This document shows, in pieces, positions 11,955 to 22,000 of a stretch of DNA of 64,000 nt. Origin of the DNA: Eustoma russellianum (Eukaryota; Streptophyta; Magnoliopsida; Gentianales; Gentianaceae). The stretch lies in assembly GCA_036186865.1 (NCBI GenBank), contig AP025067.1:12378279-12442278 (forward strand), in the 5' to 3' direction. Position 1 is the stretch's first letter. The number at the start of each line of letters is the position of its first letter. The position numbers were made by a program, and so were the translations under genes. The notes beneath the pieces are model-generated. The model was not told the origin of the DNA and searched no databases. It was given only the letters and a program-made list of their open reading frames with translations.

Positions 11955-12165
11955 TATACTATAGACACCATGTCCTACACTAGGTCATTACGTCTATAGC
12001 ACCAAAAATATGCCTTTGCACCCTGTCTCAGACTAAGTACTTATGCTCAGGCCCAAATATGCATACAGAAGCCCTGTCCCAGACGAGGTAGTTATATCTG
12101 CAGCAATCCAAATAGACATACAGAAACCCTATCCCTGATGAGGTAGTTACATCTGCAGGCTCGAT
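11955..12165. repeat. Degenerate 55-58-bp minisatellite in the inner solo LTR
   Basis: About four diverged units with the pattern CCCTGTCCCAGACGAGGTAG, then TTATATCTGCAG and CCAAATA-CATACAGAA. Like the minisatellites of the other LTRs, it lies upstream of the LTR hairpin (minus orientation). Confidence 0.7.
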
Positions 12166-13493
12166 AACCAAAAAAGGAATCAACCCAGCTTACCGATATA
12201 CTTCCTTTGTAAGAGTGAGTTTTGAAAAATATGCAAATGCAACTTTCAAAATCATCTTCCGAGTACCATAGTTATTTCAAATTTAAAAATGTGCCAAAAT
12301 GTCAAATTTGTCAAAATTACCAAGATGTCTCCAAACACCAAATAATTCCAAACAAAAAGTCCAAATAGAACAAAAGTCCAAAATACCAAATATACCACTC
12401 CCAGCTGTGTATGTATATACGCATATATGCCCACACCCATATATACACATATACACGTGTATACGTACACGCTACTCCCTTGGCCCAATTTTGACAAAAA
12501 CGACCAGGTTTATAATTTCATGTATATACATAATTATACCCATAGCTTCATATATGATAGGATATATTTATACATATATCATATGTACGCGAAACTATTT
12601 ACGAATATTAATTTTTACATTCCTTAGTTAATCATGTTTATCTGTCAATCAAAAGGAATGGTAGGAAAATGTTAGCAAAACTTAGATGGAATATATCCTT
12701 TTAAAAAAATGATTTCTGATACCTGATTTGACCTATTTAACGCTAGAATGTTTAGATATTTGCAAAATGTCAGTCAAGACATACAAAATACACAAACATA
12801 AAAACGCCTAGAATTAATGGGTCAAAGATTTACCTAGTGCCTTAGATGATATTGCAAGAAAATTATACACGAAGAGTTGTTTTATATTTAGGTCCTTTCA
12901 TCTTAAAGTCTAAATTCTTTTAGAAAATAATAGTAAAAAAACGAAATGATAAAAGTCAATGACCGATATTTGGTATATTGTTGAAGTATTTAACTGATAG
13001 GCAAGAGTGAAAATTTGAGCAATTCAGCCGCTGTCCTTGAAAGAATAATATCCAAAATTTAGTGCTTAGTTTCATGGTATTCACCCTTGAAATCCATAGG
13101 TATACAGGCATACAAATTCGGGCCACTGACAACATACCAAAATTCACAGATCAAGTACATATATATAAGAAAAACTGAACCTTATATATTTCCAAATCAT
13201 ATATTAAAAAGAAAGTGAGCGGCTACCCAAAATTCCACTTGACAATTATTTGTTTTTAAAAATTTCGGCCATAGCCAGTGAAATCTCATAATGTCATATA
13301 TTTATAAAATATACATTAGTTGCTTAAAATCTTTGTTTCATATATTTATAAAAATATACATTGATTGCTTAAAATCTTTGTTTCATATATTTATAAAAAT
13401 ATACATTGATGGCTCCAAACGAGTCCCCAAATTCCAAGAACTAATCGGCCAAAGTCACATGCGTACATAATTTCATGCAAACATACATAATTA

Positions 13494-13499
<6 letters not shown>

Positions 13500-13546
<47 letters not shown>
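13500..13546 (-). repeat. (TA)n tail of LINE copy 2
   Basis: About 46 bp of pure TA repeat immediately after the LINE 3' end (minus strand ...GGTCTCTTTTA). This is the same kind of tail as LINE copy 1. Confidence 0.85.
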
Positions 13547-13551
<5 letters not shown>

Positions 13552-14031
13552 GACCAGATCTCTGTATTTTATTATGAAAGAAAACCCTCACTTATGGCGG
13601 AGGAATACCATGATTACAAATGAAGTCATAACATAATCGAATGAAACAACTCAAAGGATGAAAGTCATTAATCCAAGTACAACAGTGGGCCGGATAGTGT
13701 TTAAAAGTTGTATGATATGCCTCATTAAAACCTTGGCAAGAAAAACCACCCTTGTGGATAAAATCTTGCACGAAGGAAAAAGAGTACATATTTACCGCCT
13801 TTGAAACAATAAAAATGAACGGCCATAGCTCAGCCGATGCATCCAAAAATGGATATGTATGATGTGAGGCAGCTGTCTAGTCCATGACCGCAGTAGTGGA
13901 GCCCATGACCAACGATGCAAATGTAAAGATATATCTGTTAGAAAGGCAAGAATATTGTAAAAACATGCAAACCACATAGTACAAAGTCATACCAAGTCTG
14001 CCTGCATCCCTCAGGATGCAGGCAGAAGATA
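13547..14031 (-). other. 3' UTR of LINE copy 2
   Basis: Minus-strand non-coding tail. It shares with LINE copy 1 the block TTTTATCCACAAGGGTGGTT and the terminal GGTATTCCTC-GCCATAAGTGAGGG, then ends at the TA tail. Confidence 0.75.
13998..14025 (-). ncRNA. 3' UTR stem-loop of LINE copy 2
   Basis: On the minus strand CTGCCTGCATCC-TGAG-GGATGCAGGCAG: 12 perfect pairs and a 4-nt loop, a few bases after the apparent ORF2 stop. It is homologous to 7881-7906 with a compensatory pair. Confidence 0.65.
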
Positions 14032-17000
14032 TCAAGTATAGTCAATCCATGTGGAAGACATTGTGAACAGTGCCGATGGAAAGGTAGAATCATCGCTGCC
14101 GAAGATATCCTGTGGACATATCCAACCGTACACAACCCCTAACCAATGGGGGAGCGTATGACGCGAATAGAAGGTTGTCCGAGGGCCTAACATTCCCTGC
14201 TGTGCTAAATAATGAGCTGCAATGTTGTCTTCCCTGTAAACATGCTGAAAAACAAGCCGCTGCTGATGCTTCAAAGAATGCAGCAGGCGCAGGTGGTAAT
14301 TCCCAGAAATAAAGGCAGGACGACTAAGGGGGGTATGTAACTGAGAACAATCTGAATCCAGAATAATTTTACGATGCAAAGGCAAAAAATAAAGCAAACC
14401 AAACACAGCAGCCTGTATTTCCACGATGAGTGGAGATTAGGTGGCAAACGAAATAAAATAGCCCCCATGCATGCGCCAGAATGATCACGTAAGATAGCCC
14501 CACCTGCTGCATTTAACCTGTCTACCGCCGCATCCACATTTAGCTTTAAACAACCAGGAGGAGGAACTAACCGTATGACGATTTGTGGCCTTGGTAGTCT
14601 AAGTGGCAGCAGTAAATGGAGGTGCTGGATCGAGCCAAAGCCAGCGGCTAGTCTTGTACCATCAATTGTTTTACCCCACAGGAAAATGTCCGAACGTATC
14701 CCGACCATAAGTGATGTCGTAGAATGACCCGTCACATCCCCATAAACCAAAGAAGTGTATGTACGCCAGATATTATAAACAATAATGGATGGAATCACAA
14801 TTTTAAGCACCATTAATAATGTATTCGATGTAGATCTATACCACCAAGATCATAGATACTGCCATAGCGTCATAGACGTAGAAGAAGGACAATGGAGCTC
14901 CAATGCACAGAACTCCCAAAGATATCGAATACGATCACAGTACAGGAATACATGATCCACCGCAGCCGATGCTTGCTTGCAAAAAGGACATTGTGTAGGC
15001 ATAGTGATGTTAAACTTACTAATGTAGTCTTCAAATTGCAATGTACAGTGATAAATTCGCCAAAGGAAATTTTTAATTATGGGTGTATGATACTTGTACC
15101 AAATAAATTGTGCAGAAATGAGAGTGGGCCGTTGAATAGACAAAGATCATAAGCAGATCACAAAGTAAACTCACCCGATGCAGTAGCTGTCTAACTCAGA
15201 TGTGTGTCTTGTCGCTGACTATTATTATCAAAAAAGGTATTATATCGCAAAAGGTATTATATCGGAAAATGATCTTCTAAATAGGTGAATCTGGAAGTCT
15301 CAACCTAAAATCCCTACGGCGTCCATATTTAGCATGAAGATAATGACTCCAAAGCGTATTATTTTGTTGATAGGACCACCAAATACGACAGAAATAGGCC
15401 TCTTGCAATGCACAAAGATCCCAACTACCCAGACCACCTTCAAAACAAGGAGTGCGAATGATGGACCACGCAACCCAGTGACGTCTCTGTCCCTAATAGA
15501 ACATAGCCATTTTCCTTTCCATAACTTTAATCACAGATTGTGGCAAGCCGCCTGCAGCGATAATATGTAATGGTAGTGCCGAGATAACAGAGCGTAGTAA
15601 AACAAGTCTACCTGCCAGAGAAAGCAATCGATTATGCCAATCATGCAACCGAGAATCAATATGTTCTAGTAGAGTCGCACAATATCGTGCTCGACTAATT
15701 CCTTTATGCAAGAAAGATCCGAGATAGCGAAATGGTAAACATGTGGGCCGCATATCTATAATTTCCTCAAATCGCCGCCGCTGCTGTAAAGACATAGAGG
15801 ATGAAGTAACGAAACAACTTTTATTATAAGTAGCCTTTTGTCCAGATGCAGTTTCATAAGCTGTCAAAAATGACTGAAATCTACTTAAATTTCGTGCTGT
15901 ACCACGCAAGAATACTAAAAATCATCTCAATATGCTAGGTGTGTAATATGAAATGGAACACGGCCTATCCGAATGGGCTGTAGTATGCCAGTCGCCACTA
16001 GAGATTTTAAGCCTTGACTGAAACCTTCTGAAGATAGAATAAACAACAAAGGAGATTGGGGATCTCCTTGCTTGACGCCTCTATACGGTTGAAAGACCTG
16101 TGTGGGAGTTCCATTTATCAATATCGCATGGCGTGTACTACGTATATGATTTAAGACAATCTGTACAAAGAAATTGGCAAAGCCGAACCTCTTCATCAAC
16201 AATTCCAAGTATTCCCAACTGACTCTATCAAAAGCCTTCATCATATCAAGCTTTAGGCATAATTGAGTCCCTCCTTTGTCAAGCATATGTATTATTTCCT
16301 GCTCCAATAATACCTAAGTAGAAATATCCTGGCCTTTTAAAAATCCAGCCTGCTCTGGTGATATCAACTTTGGGAGGAATGTACTCAATCGAGTTGCAAT
16401 TATTCGGGTGCAAATTATGCTCAAAAAATTACTCAGACATATTGGCCAAAAATCACTAAAGGTCTCGGGGAAGATGTCTTGGGAATTAACGTAATTAATG
16501 CACTAGCCATCACTGACGGCTGTGGTACTCCAAGAAAAAAGTCCTGCACAGCCAAGATAACATCAGTATGAATAATATGTCAACATGTACGAAAAAGTTA
16601 CCATGAAATCCATCTGGCCCTGCAGCACTGTGTGGATCTAAATGCCATACAACATCCTTTACATCGGATTCCTGCGAAAGTATAGTTAGCAATGCATTGT
16701 CTTCAGCAGTAACAAGATGAGGTATATGCTGGAGGATGGCGTCATAATTTCTAGTAGCTTCCCCGGGAAACAAAGATGTATAGAAAGAAACTGCCTCACT
16801 CTGAATAGTATCAGGCGATGTGCATAGCAAACCCGCCGATGTACGAATCTGCTGAATACGCAGCTGTGTACGGCGGCCCAGAACCACCAAATGAAAGTAC
16901 CGCGTATTATCATCACCATCCTGTAGCCATCGAATCTGAGCTTTTTGCTTCCAATTATGCATTTCATATTTAAATGCTCGTATATATTCAGCTTTGGCTT

Positions 17001-17966
17001 GATGATATAAAGAACTATTAATCTCAGAAGGATTTGTATCCCACTGTGATTCTGCGCGTCAGCCTTCTACCTCAGATTGCGCTAACTTCGGAAAGATATT
17101 GCCAAAAATTTCCTTATTCCAGCGTTGAATATCCCACTTCAGTCGTAATAATTTTGTAAAAAAACCATACATACCACCAGTGGTCGGATACGATATCCAA
17201 GCCTCCGTAGCGTAATTAAGAAAATCAGGATGTGACAACCATGCATCTAAAAATCAGAACGCACGAGGACCAGACAAGTTACTCATACGACATATTAATA
17301 AGAGAGGTGTACGATCTGAAGAAACCCGAGGCAAGTGTGTAAGATTCATGTCATCAAATGTATCATGAAATGAAGAGTTGGTAAATAACCAATCCAGCAG
17401 CCGTCGAACGCGACCAAGGCCTCTGCCATCCGTCCATGTAAACCGAGAGCCATGGAATGGTGGGGCCATTAATGCATAGTATTCTATACAATCATTAAAA
17501 TCTTGCAAGACTGCTAAAGAAGGATGTGATTTACCACTATGATCATCTAAAGTCTGAAAGGTATTAAAATCTCCACCGACCAGCCAAGGGGAGCTGAGAT
17601 GGTGAGATTAATCCTGCAAGGCTTGCCACAGCGGAAGACGAAGCAGTGGGGAATGCTTCACATAAATGACTGAACAGAAAAAACGACAGCTGTAATGCAA
17701 TATAAACGAAACAGAGATGTAGAACCTGATCATCATCCTGGGTGTTCACTAACTGAAACATGGAATTACGCCAATAAACCCATATTCACTCAGACCGTGA
17801 TGAACATGAATTAGAAAAGCCAATCCATACCAAACTTAGCAAGTCGGGTGGAAGAATGTTTTGGCTCAATAAGCGCAAGCATATTCAACTTGTGCTCACG
17901 AATTAAATGATGCAACCATGGCAAAGAAGCTTGGAATCCTCGAACATTCCAAATCATGGCATTCAT
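14032..17966 (-). pseudogene. LINE copy 2 ORF2 polyprotein, broken
   Basis: Starts at an ATG overlapping the ORF1 stop (ATGA, minus strand 17966-17963). Endonuclease motifs: WNVRGFQASLPW, IEPKH, GDFN (about 17575) and SSDRTPLLL (about 17300), where the catalytic His of the SDH motif is Arg. The RT has AGPDGFHGNFF (about 16600) and YRGVKQGDPQSPLLF (about 16075). The FADD box is broken by TGA at 15927 just before the two Asp. The zinc finger CPFCKQAS-X-HVFLYC (about 14990) and RNase H (LNVDAA about 14530, ILDSDCSQ about 14360, EDNIAAHYLAQ about 14220) follow. There are at least six frameshifts or stops. Same domain order as LINE copy 1. Confidence 0.88.
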
Positions 17967-19197
17967 TGAGAAAGAGTAATATCACTTCTGTGAGATGAAC
18001 GAGTGGCACTACGTGTAAGAATCGTTGAGGGTGGCAATGGTGGTAAATCTTTACTCGCTCTTCGTCGTTGGTGTGGAACCACTGGAATGAAACCTGCATC
18101 CGACGATGACTCCTTCAGACGCGAGATTAAAATATCTTCAGAAGGGTATTGTGGTAGTAATTGGATTTTCCTGATGACATCCTCAGACACTGATGAAAAA
18201 GTTTGCTGGTGATCATCAACATGTATCTCTGTATCAGAAGAATGACCAATGTCACATTGATCAATGGTTTCACGCGGCGGTTGAAAGTCAGCATCATCCC
18301 CTAATTTGGAGATATCCTGCGCATTTCTTGGCGTGGGTGAGTCTGCGTCTTGAGGCTCGGTTGGCAAATTATCTTCTGGCTGACGAGAAAGCAAGATGAC
18401 TGGCTCTGTTGCAATATCATTCCGAACCACATCTGGCTTTTTTCGGCATCCACCTTGTTGTTGGTGGAGGCGGCAGTACGATCGGTGTAGAAGATGAAGG
18501 GCACAAACTGGTTGCATGGCCGAGTCGGCGACATGTGCAAAATAAAGGCAGATCATCATAAACCACTGATTGCAAAATAATCTTTTGCTTAGCCTGCAAA
18601 TATATTTTCTGAGGCAATTCCTGCAATACATCCACTTTGACACACACACACATGCAACTGTGGGATGCAAACCATCTGACATGGCGACATCATGCTTTAC
18701 AGGGGTACCAATTGGGCGTACAATTTCAAAGATGGCCGAACGATGATGGAGATGAATTGGGAGACCAGGAAAAACAACACACACAGGAACTATAGGAACA
18801 TCCGTAGCAGGATCAAAATCTACTGTCCATTTTGTGATCCGCGTATGGCAGCCAGATATATGCCATGATCGACGATAGAAGCAGCGGAGGTAGCCAGATT
18901 CATTGCAGAAATTCAAAAGAATATGTGTTTGATCAATTAACGTAATCTCTAAATCATTGTGAAAGCCTATCTTTTCAAAACTTCGCGGATAGCCTTCAAT
19001 GGTGGTCGACCATACCAGAATGTACCCACCAAAGAATACCGAAAAGGAGTAGCGAGGGCATCGATTTCAATATCAGTGAATGAAATCATTGGAAGAACCT
19101 TGTATCTTGAGACTGTTTTAGGAGAAATGGCTATAGAGGTAGCCGATGTAATGCCGGAGACGACAGCCGCAAAGGATGGCGGCTGTGCTGCAGTCAT
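17963..19197 (-). pseudogene. LINE copy 2 ORF1 protein, broken
   Basis: Start MTAAQPPSFAAVVSG at 19197 is typical of plant LINE ORF1 N-termini. The frame runs to about 18970, then shifts: EKIGFHNDLEITLIDQTHIL lies in another frame. It continues RCFYRRSW...TKWTVDFDP (about 18810). A further frameshift separates a cysteine-rich knuckle segment (FCTCRRLGHATSLC, about 18545) from the frame ending at 17963. The C-terminal half is acidic with DLPPLPPSTILTRS near the end, matching copy 1 (VLPPPPPSSIVTRS). The stop TGA sits within the ATGA of ORF2. Confidence 0.83.
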
Positions 19198-19346
19198 CGC
19201 GCAAAATTGTATAAAGACAGGAGCTTTGTGACTGAAGATGCGAGCGGAGTCTGGCAGCAATAGAAAGAAAGCAAACCGGAGGAAAATTGGCGGTTGCGGC
19301 GGCCACCGCCGCCGATTATGCAAAGGCCCACAGCGCTATCATCGAT

Positions 19347-19403
19347 AGCACATATACATACATATACATATACATATACATGTGTGTGTGTGTCTATATA
19401 TAC

Positions 19404-19435
<32 letters not shown>

Positions 19436-19436
19436 T
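19347..19436. repeat. TA/CA/TG microsatellite next to the LINE copy 2 5' end
   Basis: Mixed ACATAT, (TG)n and (TA)n runs of about 90 bp between the LINE 5' end and the remaining part of the inner solo LTR. It obscures the element boundary and target duplication. Confidence 0.8.
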
Positions 19437-20172
19437 GTTAACATTACAGAATTTCACCAACCAATTCGGCCATTAACACCTCATATACATATTTAGAACA
19501 CATACAATTATTAGGCATGTTATGTACGATTTGTGTCACACATGTACATATTTACAAAGAATTCATACAACTATGCATTCAAGAATGCTCATGCATGATC
19601 CGAGTTTATAATGAACATAACGTTTAGAATTTTCGCAAAGCATAACAAGTAAAGGGAGACTACTTACCTATCTCAATATACTATACCGTACGATTGAATT
19701 AGGCTTGATGTTTGAAGCAAAATTGCTCTCTTCCTCACGAGGTGCTCTTGGATGGATGGCAATAAGGATGACAACGCTTTCTCTCACTTTTTTTTCCTTT
19801 TGTTGATCGCTGATGGAAGCCAAAAGTTTGGACAAACAAATAAAGGTATTTGTGGTTACTGCTGGCTGATGGTGGGTAATTTGAGGGAAAAAGTTTGCTG
19901 ATTTTTTTTTCTAGGGCAGCAGGTGTTGACAGCCTGTGTGTACAATTTACCTAGGTTAGGGTATTAAATAGGTAGGTGTATAGTAGGTAATTTAAGTATA
20001 TTTCAACTAGGTTTATGATTAATCATGGAAATTCTATCACATTTTCCTATTTGTATTTGGTTTATGACTTATCCTAATTTCAAAATTCCAAATAGACTAG
20101 GATTGTATCATCTTTGTTTTATTTCATTTTTCTTTTATTATTATTTTTCCCCTCTTGGGCACGGCCATAACA
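19437..20172 (-). repeat. Distal part of the inner solo LTR after the LINE
   Basis: No gene is seen. This 0.7-kb AT-rich stretch completes the inner solo LTR. On the minus strand it contains the LTR 5' end TGTTATGGCC. It includes text such as TTAGGGTATTAAATAGGTAG but no open frame worth naming. Confidence 0.7.
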
Positions 20173-21954
20173 TGTATCGTAGAGTCACACGCTCCGAAGG
20201 GATGCAATGCAATACACTCGCCATGAATGCTGCACACATAATCTGATGCATCCACACTGATATATATCCACGTCCATACACGTATATATATACTCGCATG
20301 TATATCTCCATTTTACTTCTGGTGCATCCATACTCCTATATATACCCGCGCCCATACACGTGCATATATACTTGTACGTAGCCCCTATTATTATTATTAT
20401 CATTATTGTTATTGTAATTATTATTATTATTATCATTATTATTATCATTATTTCCTTTTTTACTTTATTTTATTTTATCATTTATTTTATTAATCTTTTT
20501 TGGTTTCTTTTTTTACTTTATTTTATTTTATTTAAGTTTATTTGATTTTGTTTTAGTTTATATACAAACCTGTAAATTAAATACATTTATTATAAATTAT
20601 TTTAATTTTCTTTTGTTACTATCCGAGCCTTTTTCCATTTCTGACCCCCGGCCGGGCACTAAGACACAGGCCGCGGCTTGCTGGCCCGCCATCATTTCAG
20701 TCTTTTTCTTTAAAATTTTATTCGGCTCGGCCCAAAACTCCTGGTCTGGCCCAAACCTTCAACCCGCGGTTCTCAGACCTTGGCCCGCAACCTTTTCTTT
20801 CTATTTTTAAATTACCTGCGGTCCAGCCCAAAACGCTGACCAGGCTAGACCTAATCTGGTCCAGCCTCTGGCCAAGTCACCAAGCCTGGATCCGGGTCAA
20901 ACCCTTAATTCGGGTCAAGCATGACCCGTCTGACCTAAATTCCAAATTTTTAAAGTTATTTTATTTTATTTCTTTATTTTCTTAAAACCCTAATTGAATT
21001 CTATTTTTCTTCTAAATTCAATAAAACCTCCAATTTAAGTCCAAATCAACCCCCACAAAATAATTTAACCTCATTTAATGCCACGCATTAACTGCACCTG
21101 AGCACTGGCATGCGCGCCACCATGGGCCCCGCATGGGCTGTACGCACCACCCAGGGTAACGCATGGGCCTCACACGCTGCCCTAAAATGCCGCCCATGTC
21201 ACACATGCGCCACCCTCCAAACCTATTTTCAATTTTCAATCCAAATCCAACCTAATTTCCCGGCTATGTGACCTATTTCTAAGGCTATTCATGCAATTAT
21301 CCATTTAATCCCATAAAAATCCATTCTTTTAATTTCTTTTCGAATTACACGATTATCATCATCGCACATACAAATATACTCATACATGTAATTACACGAA
21401 AAACATACACAAATAATGCATAATAATTTTAATGCAAGCACAATCCACACACGAGCAATCTGAGAAGAGGGGGAGGTAAACTACCTTTTTTCGGCGAATT
21501 TTGTTTTCTCCTTCTTCCTAGGTGTTGGCTGAAATCTTCTTGGTGTAGGAAGGAGGGTTTGTGCCTCAGTTTATGTATATGTACGTGTATATATGTATGA
21601 AAATATGTGATTAGGGTTTTATAGGACAAAACCTCCTTTTCTCCACCACGCGGGTGTCTGCTGCTGAAAGAAAAAGGGGGGGAGGACTGCTGCCGAGTTG
21701 GGGCAGCTGGGGCCGGCTTAGGGTAGAAAAATTTTAGGGTTTGATGTTTGGTTAATGCATGTATATATATGTGTATGGAATTTCCTAGTAAGTTTAGGAA
21801 ATGTATTTAACTAATCTATCTATAATTAAATTTTATCCAATGTTTTACTATTCCAATCCTAACAGTATTAGGATAACTTTTATTCCATTATAATTATTTT
21901 CGTGTTATTTCTTTTTCTTTATTTCTTTACATCCCACAAAGGCAGGATGTAACA
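20173..21954 (-). repeat. Distal part of the outer solo LTR, with simple-sequence tract
   Basis: Starts with the minisatellite unit resumed after the TGTAT duplication. About 20385-20580 is a (ATT)n/(TTTTA)n low-complexity tract. The rest is CA-rich LTR sequence with many 'ggcccgg' and 'gcccaa' words (20640-20950), and it ends at GGATGTAACA. I find no coding region. Confidence 0.7.
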
Positions 21955-22000
21955 TGGGCACCCTGCATGCCTCCGGAAGAAGTGCATTGCTGAGTCGTTC
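21955..22000. other. Short flank between solo LTR and gypsy LTR X
   Basis: 46 bp starting with the target duplication TGGGC. It continues the unassigned 9853-10113 flank once the solo LTR is removed. Confidence 0.6.

Larger units (their letters stand above)
13500..19345 (-). mobile_element. L1-type LINE copy 2, near full length, inactive
   Basis: Minus-strand LINE of the same family as copy 1, nested in the inner solo LTR. In reading order: short GC-richer 5' UTR (from about 19345), ORF1 (19197-17963), ORF2 (17966 to about 14032), 3' UTR with hairpin, and (TA)n tail at 13546-13500. The ORF1 N-terminus (MTAAQPPSFAAVVSG) is present, so it is longer at the 5' end than copy 1. The exact 5' end is unclear because it runs into a TA/CA/TG-rich stretch; a 9-bp ACATACATA on both sides is only a weak candidate duplication. 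Many stops and frameshifts are present. Confidence 0.88.
10991..20172 (-). mobile_element. Inner solo LTR with perfect TGTAT target duplication, interrupted by LINE copy 2
   Basis: On the plus strand it starts TGTAGTGACCCGTCCC (10991) and ends GGCCATAACA (20172). It is flanked by TGTAT at 10986-10990 and 20173-20177. Removing it rejoins a minisatellite unit of the outer LTR seamlessly. Homology of its left end to the LTR starts at 25513 and 46150 (shared CACCCGCCGTA block) shows minus orientation. Without LINE copy 2 the LTR is about 3.3 kb. Diverged from the main family but with the same order of parts: minisatellite, hairpin, pyrimidine-CAG, terminus. No internal region remains. Confidence 0.85.
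10114..21954 (-). mobile_element. Outer solo LTR (gypsy type), interrupted by a second solo LTR
   Basis: On the plus strand it runs from TGTGGCGCCCCG (10114) to GGCAGGATGTAACA (21954). Read on the minus strand it begins TGTTACATCC and ends GGGGCGCCACA, the same 3' terminus as the main gypsy LTRs. Flanks are TGGGT (10109-10113) and TGGGC (21955-21959), a 5-bp target duplication with one later change. The inner insertion 10991-20172 plus its duplicated TGTAT accounts for about 9.2 kb, leaving an LTR of about 2.65 kb. No internal domain, primer site or second LTR remains, as expected after LTR-LTR recombination. Confidence 0.8.

Noticed and set aside
19331..19345. GCTATCATCGATAGC palindrome at the LINE 5' end as a regulatory site
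   Set aside because: A 6-bp stem is easily expected by chance, and there is no counterpart in LINE copy 1, which is 5'-truncated.
20385..20580. Open frame rich in Ile/Phe as a membrane protein
   Set aside because: Translation of an (ATT)n/(TTTTA)n simple-sequence tract inside a solo LTR.
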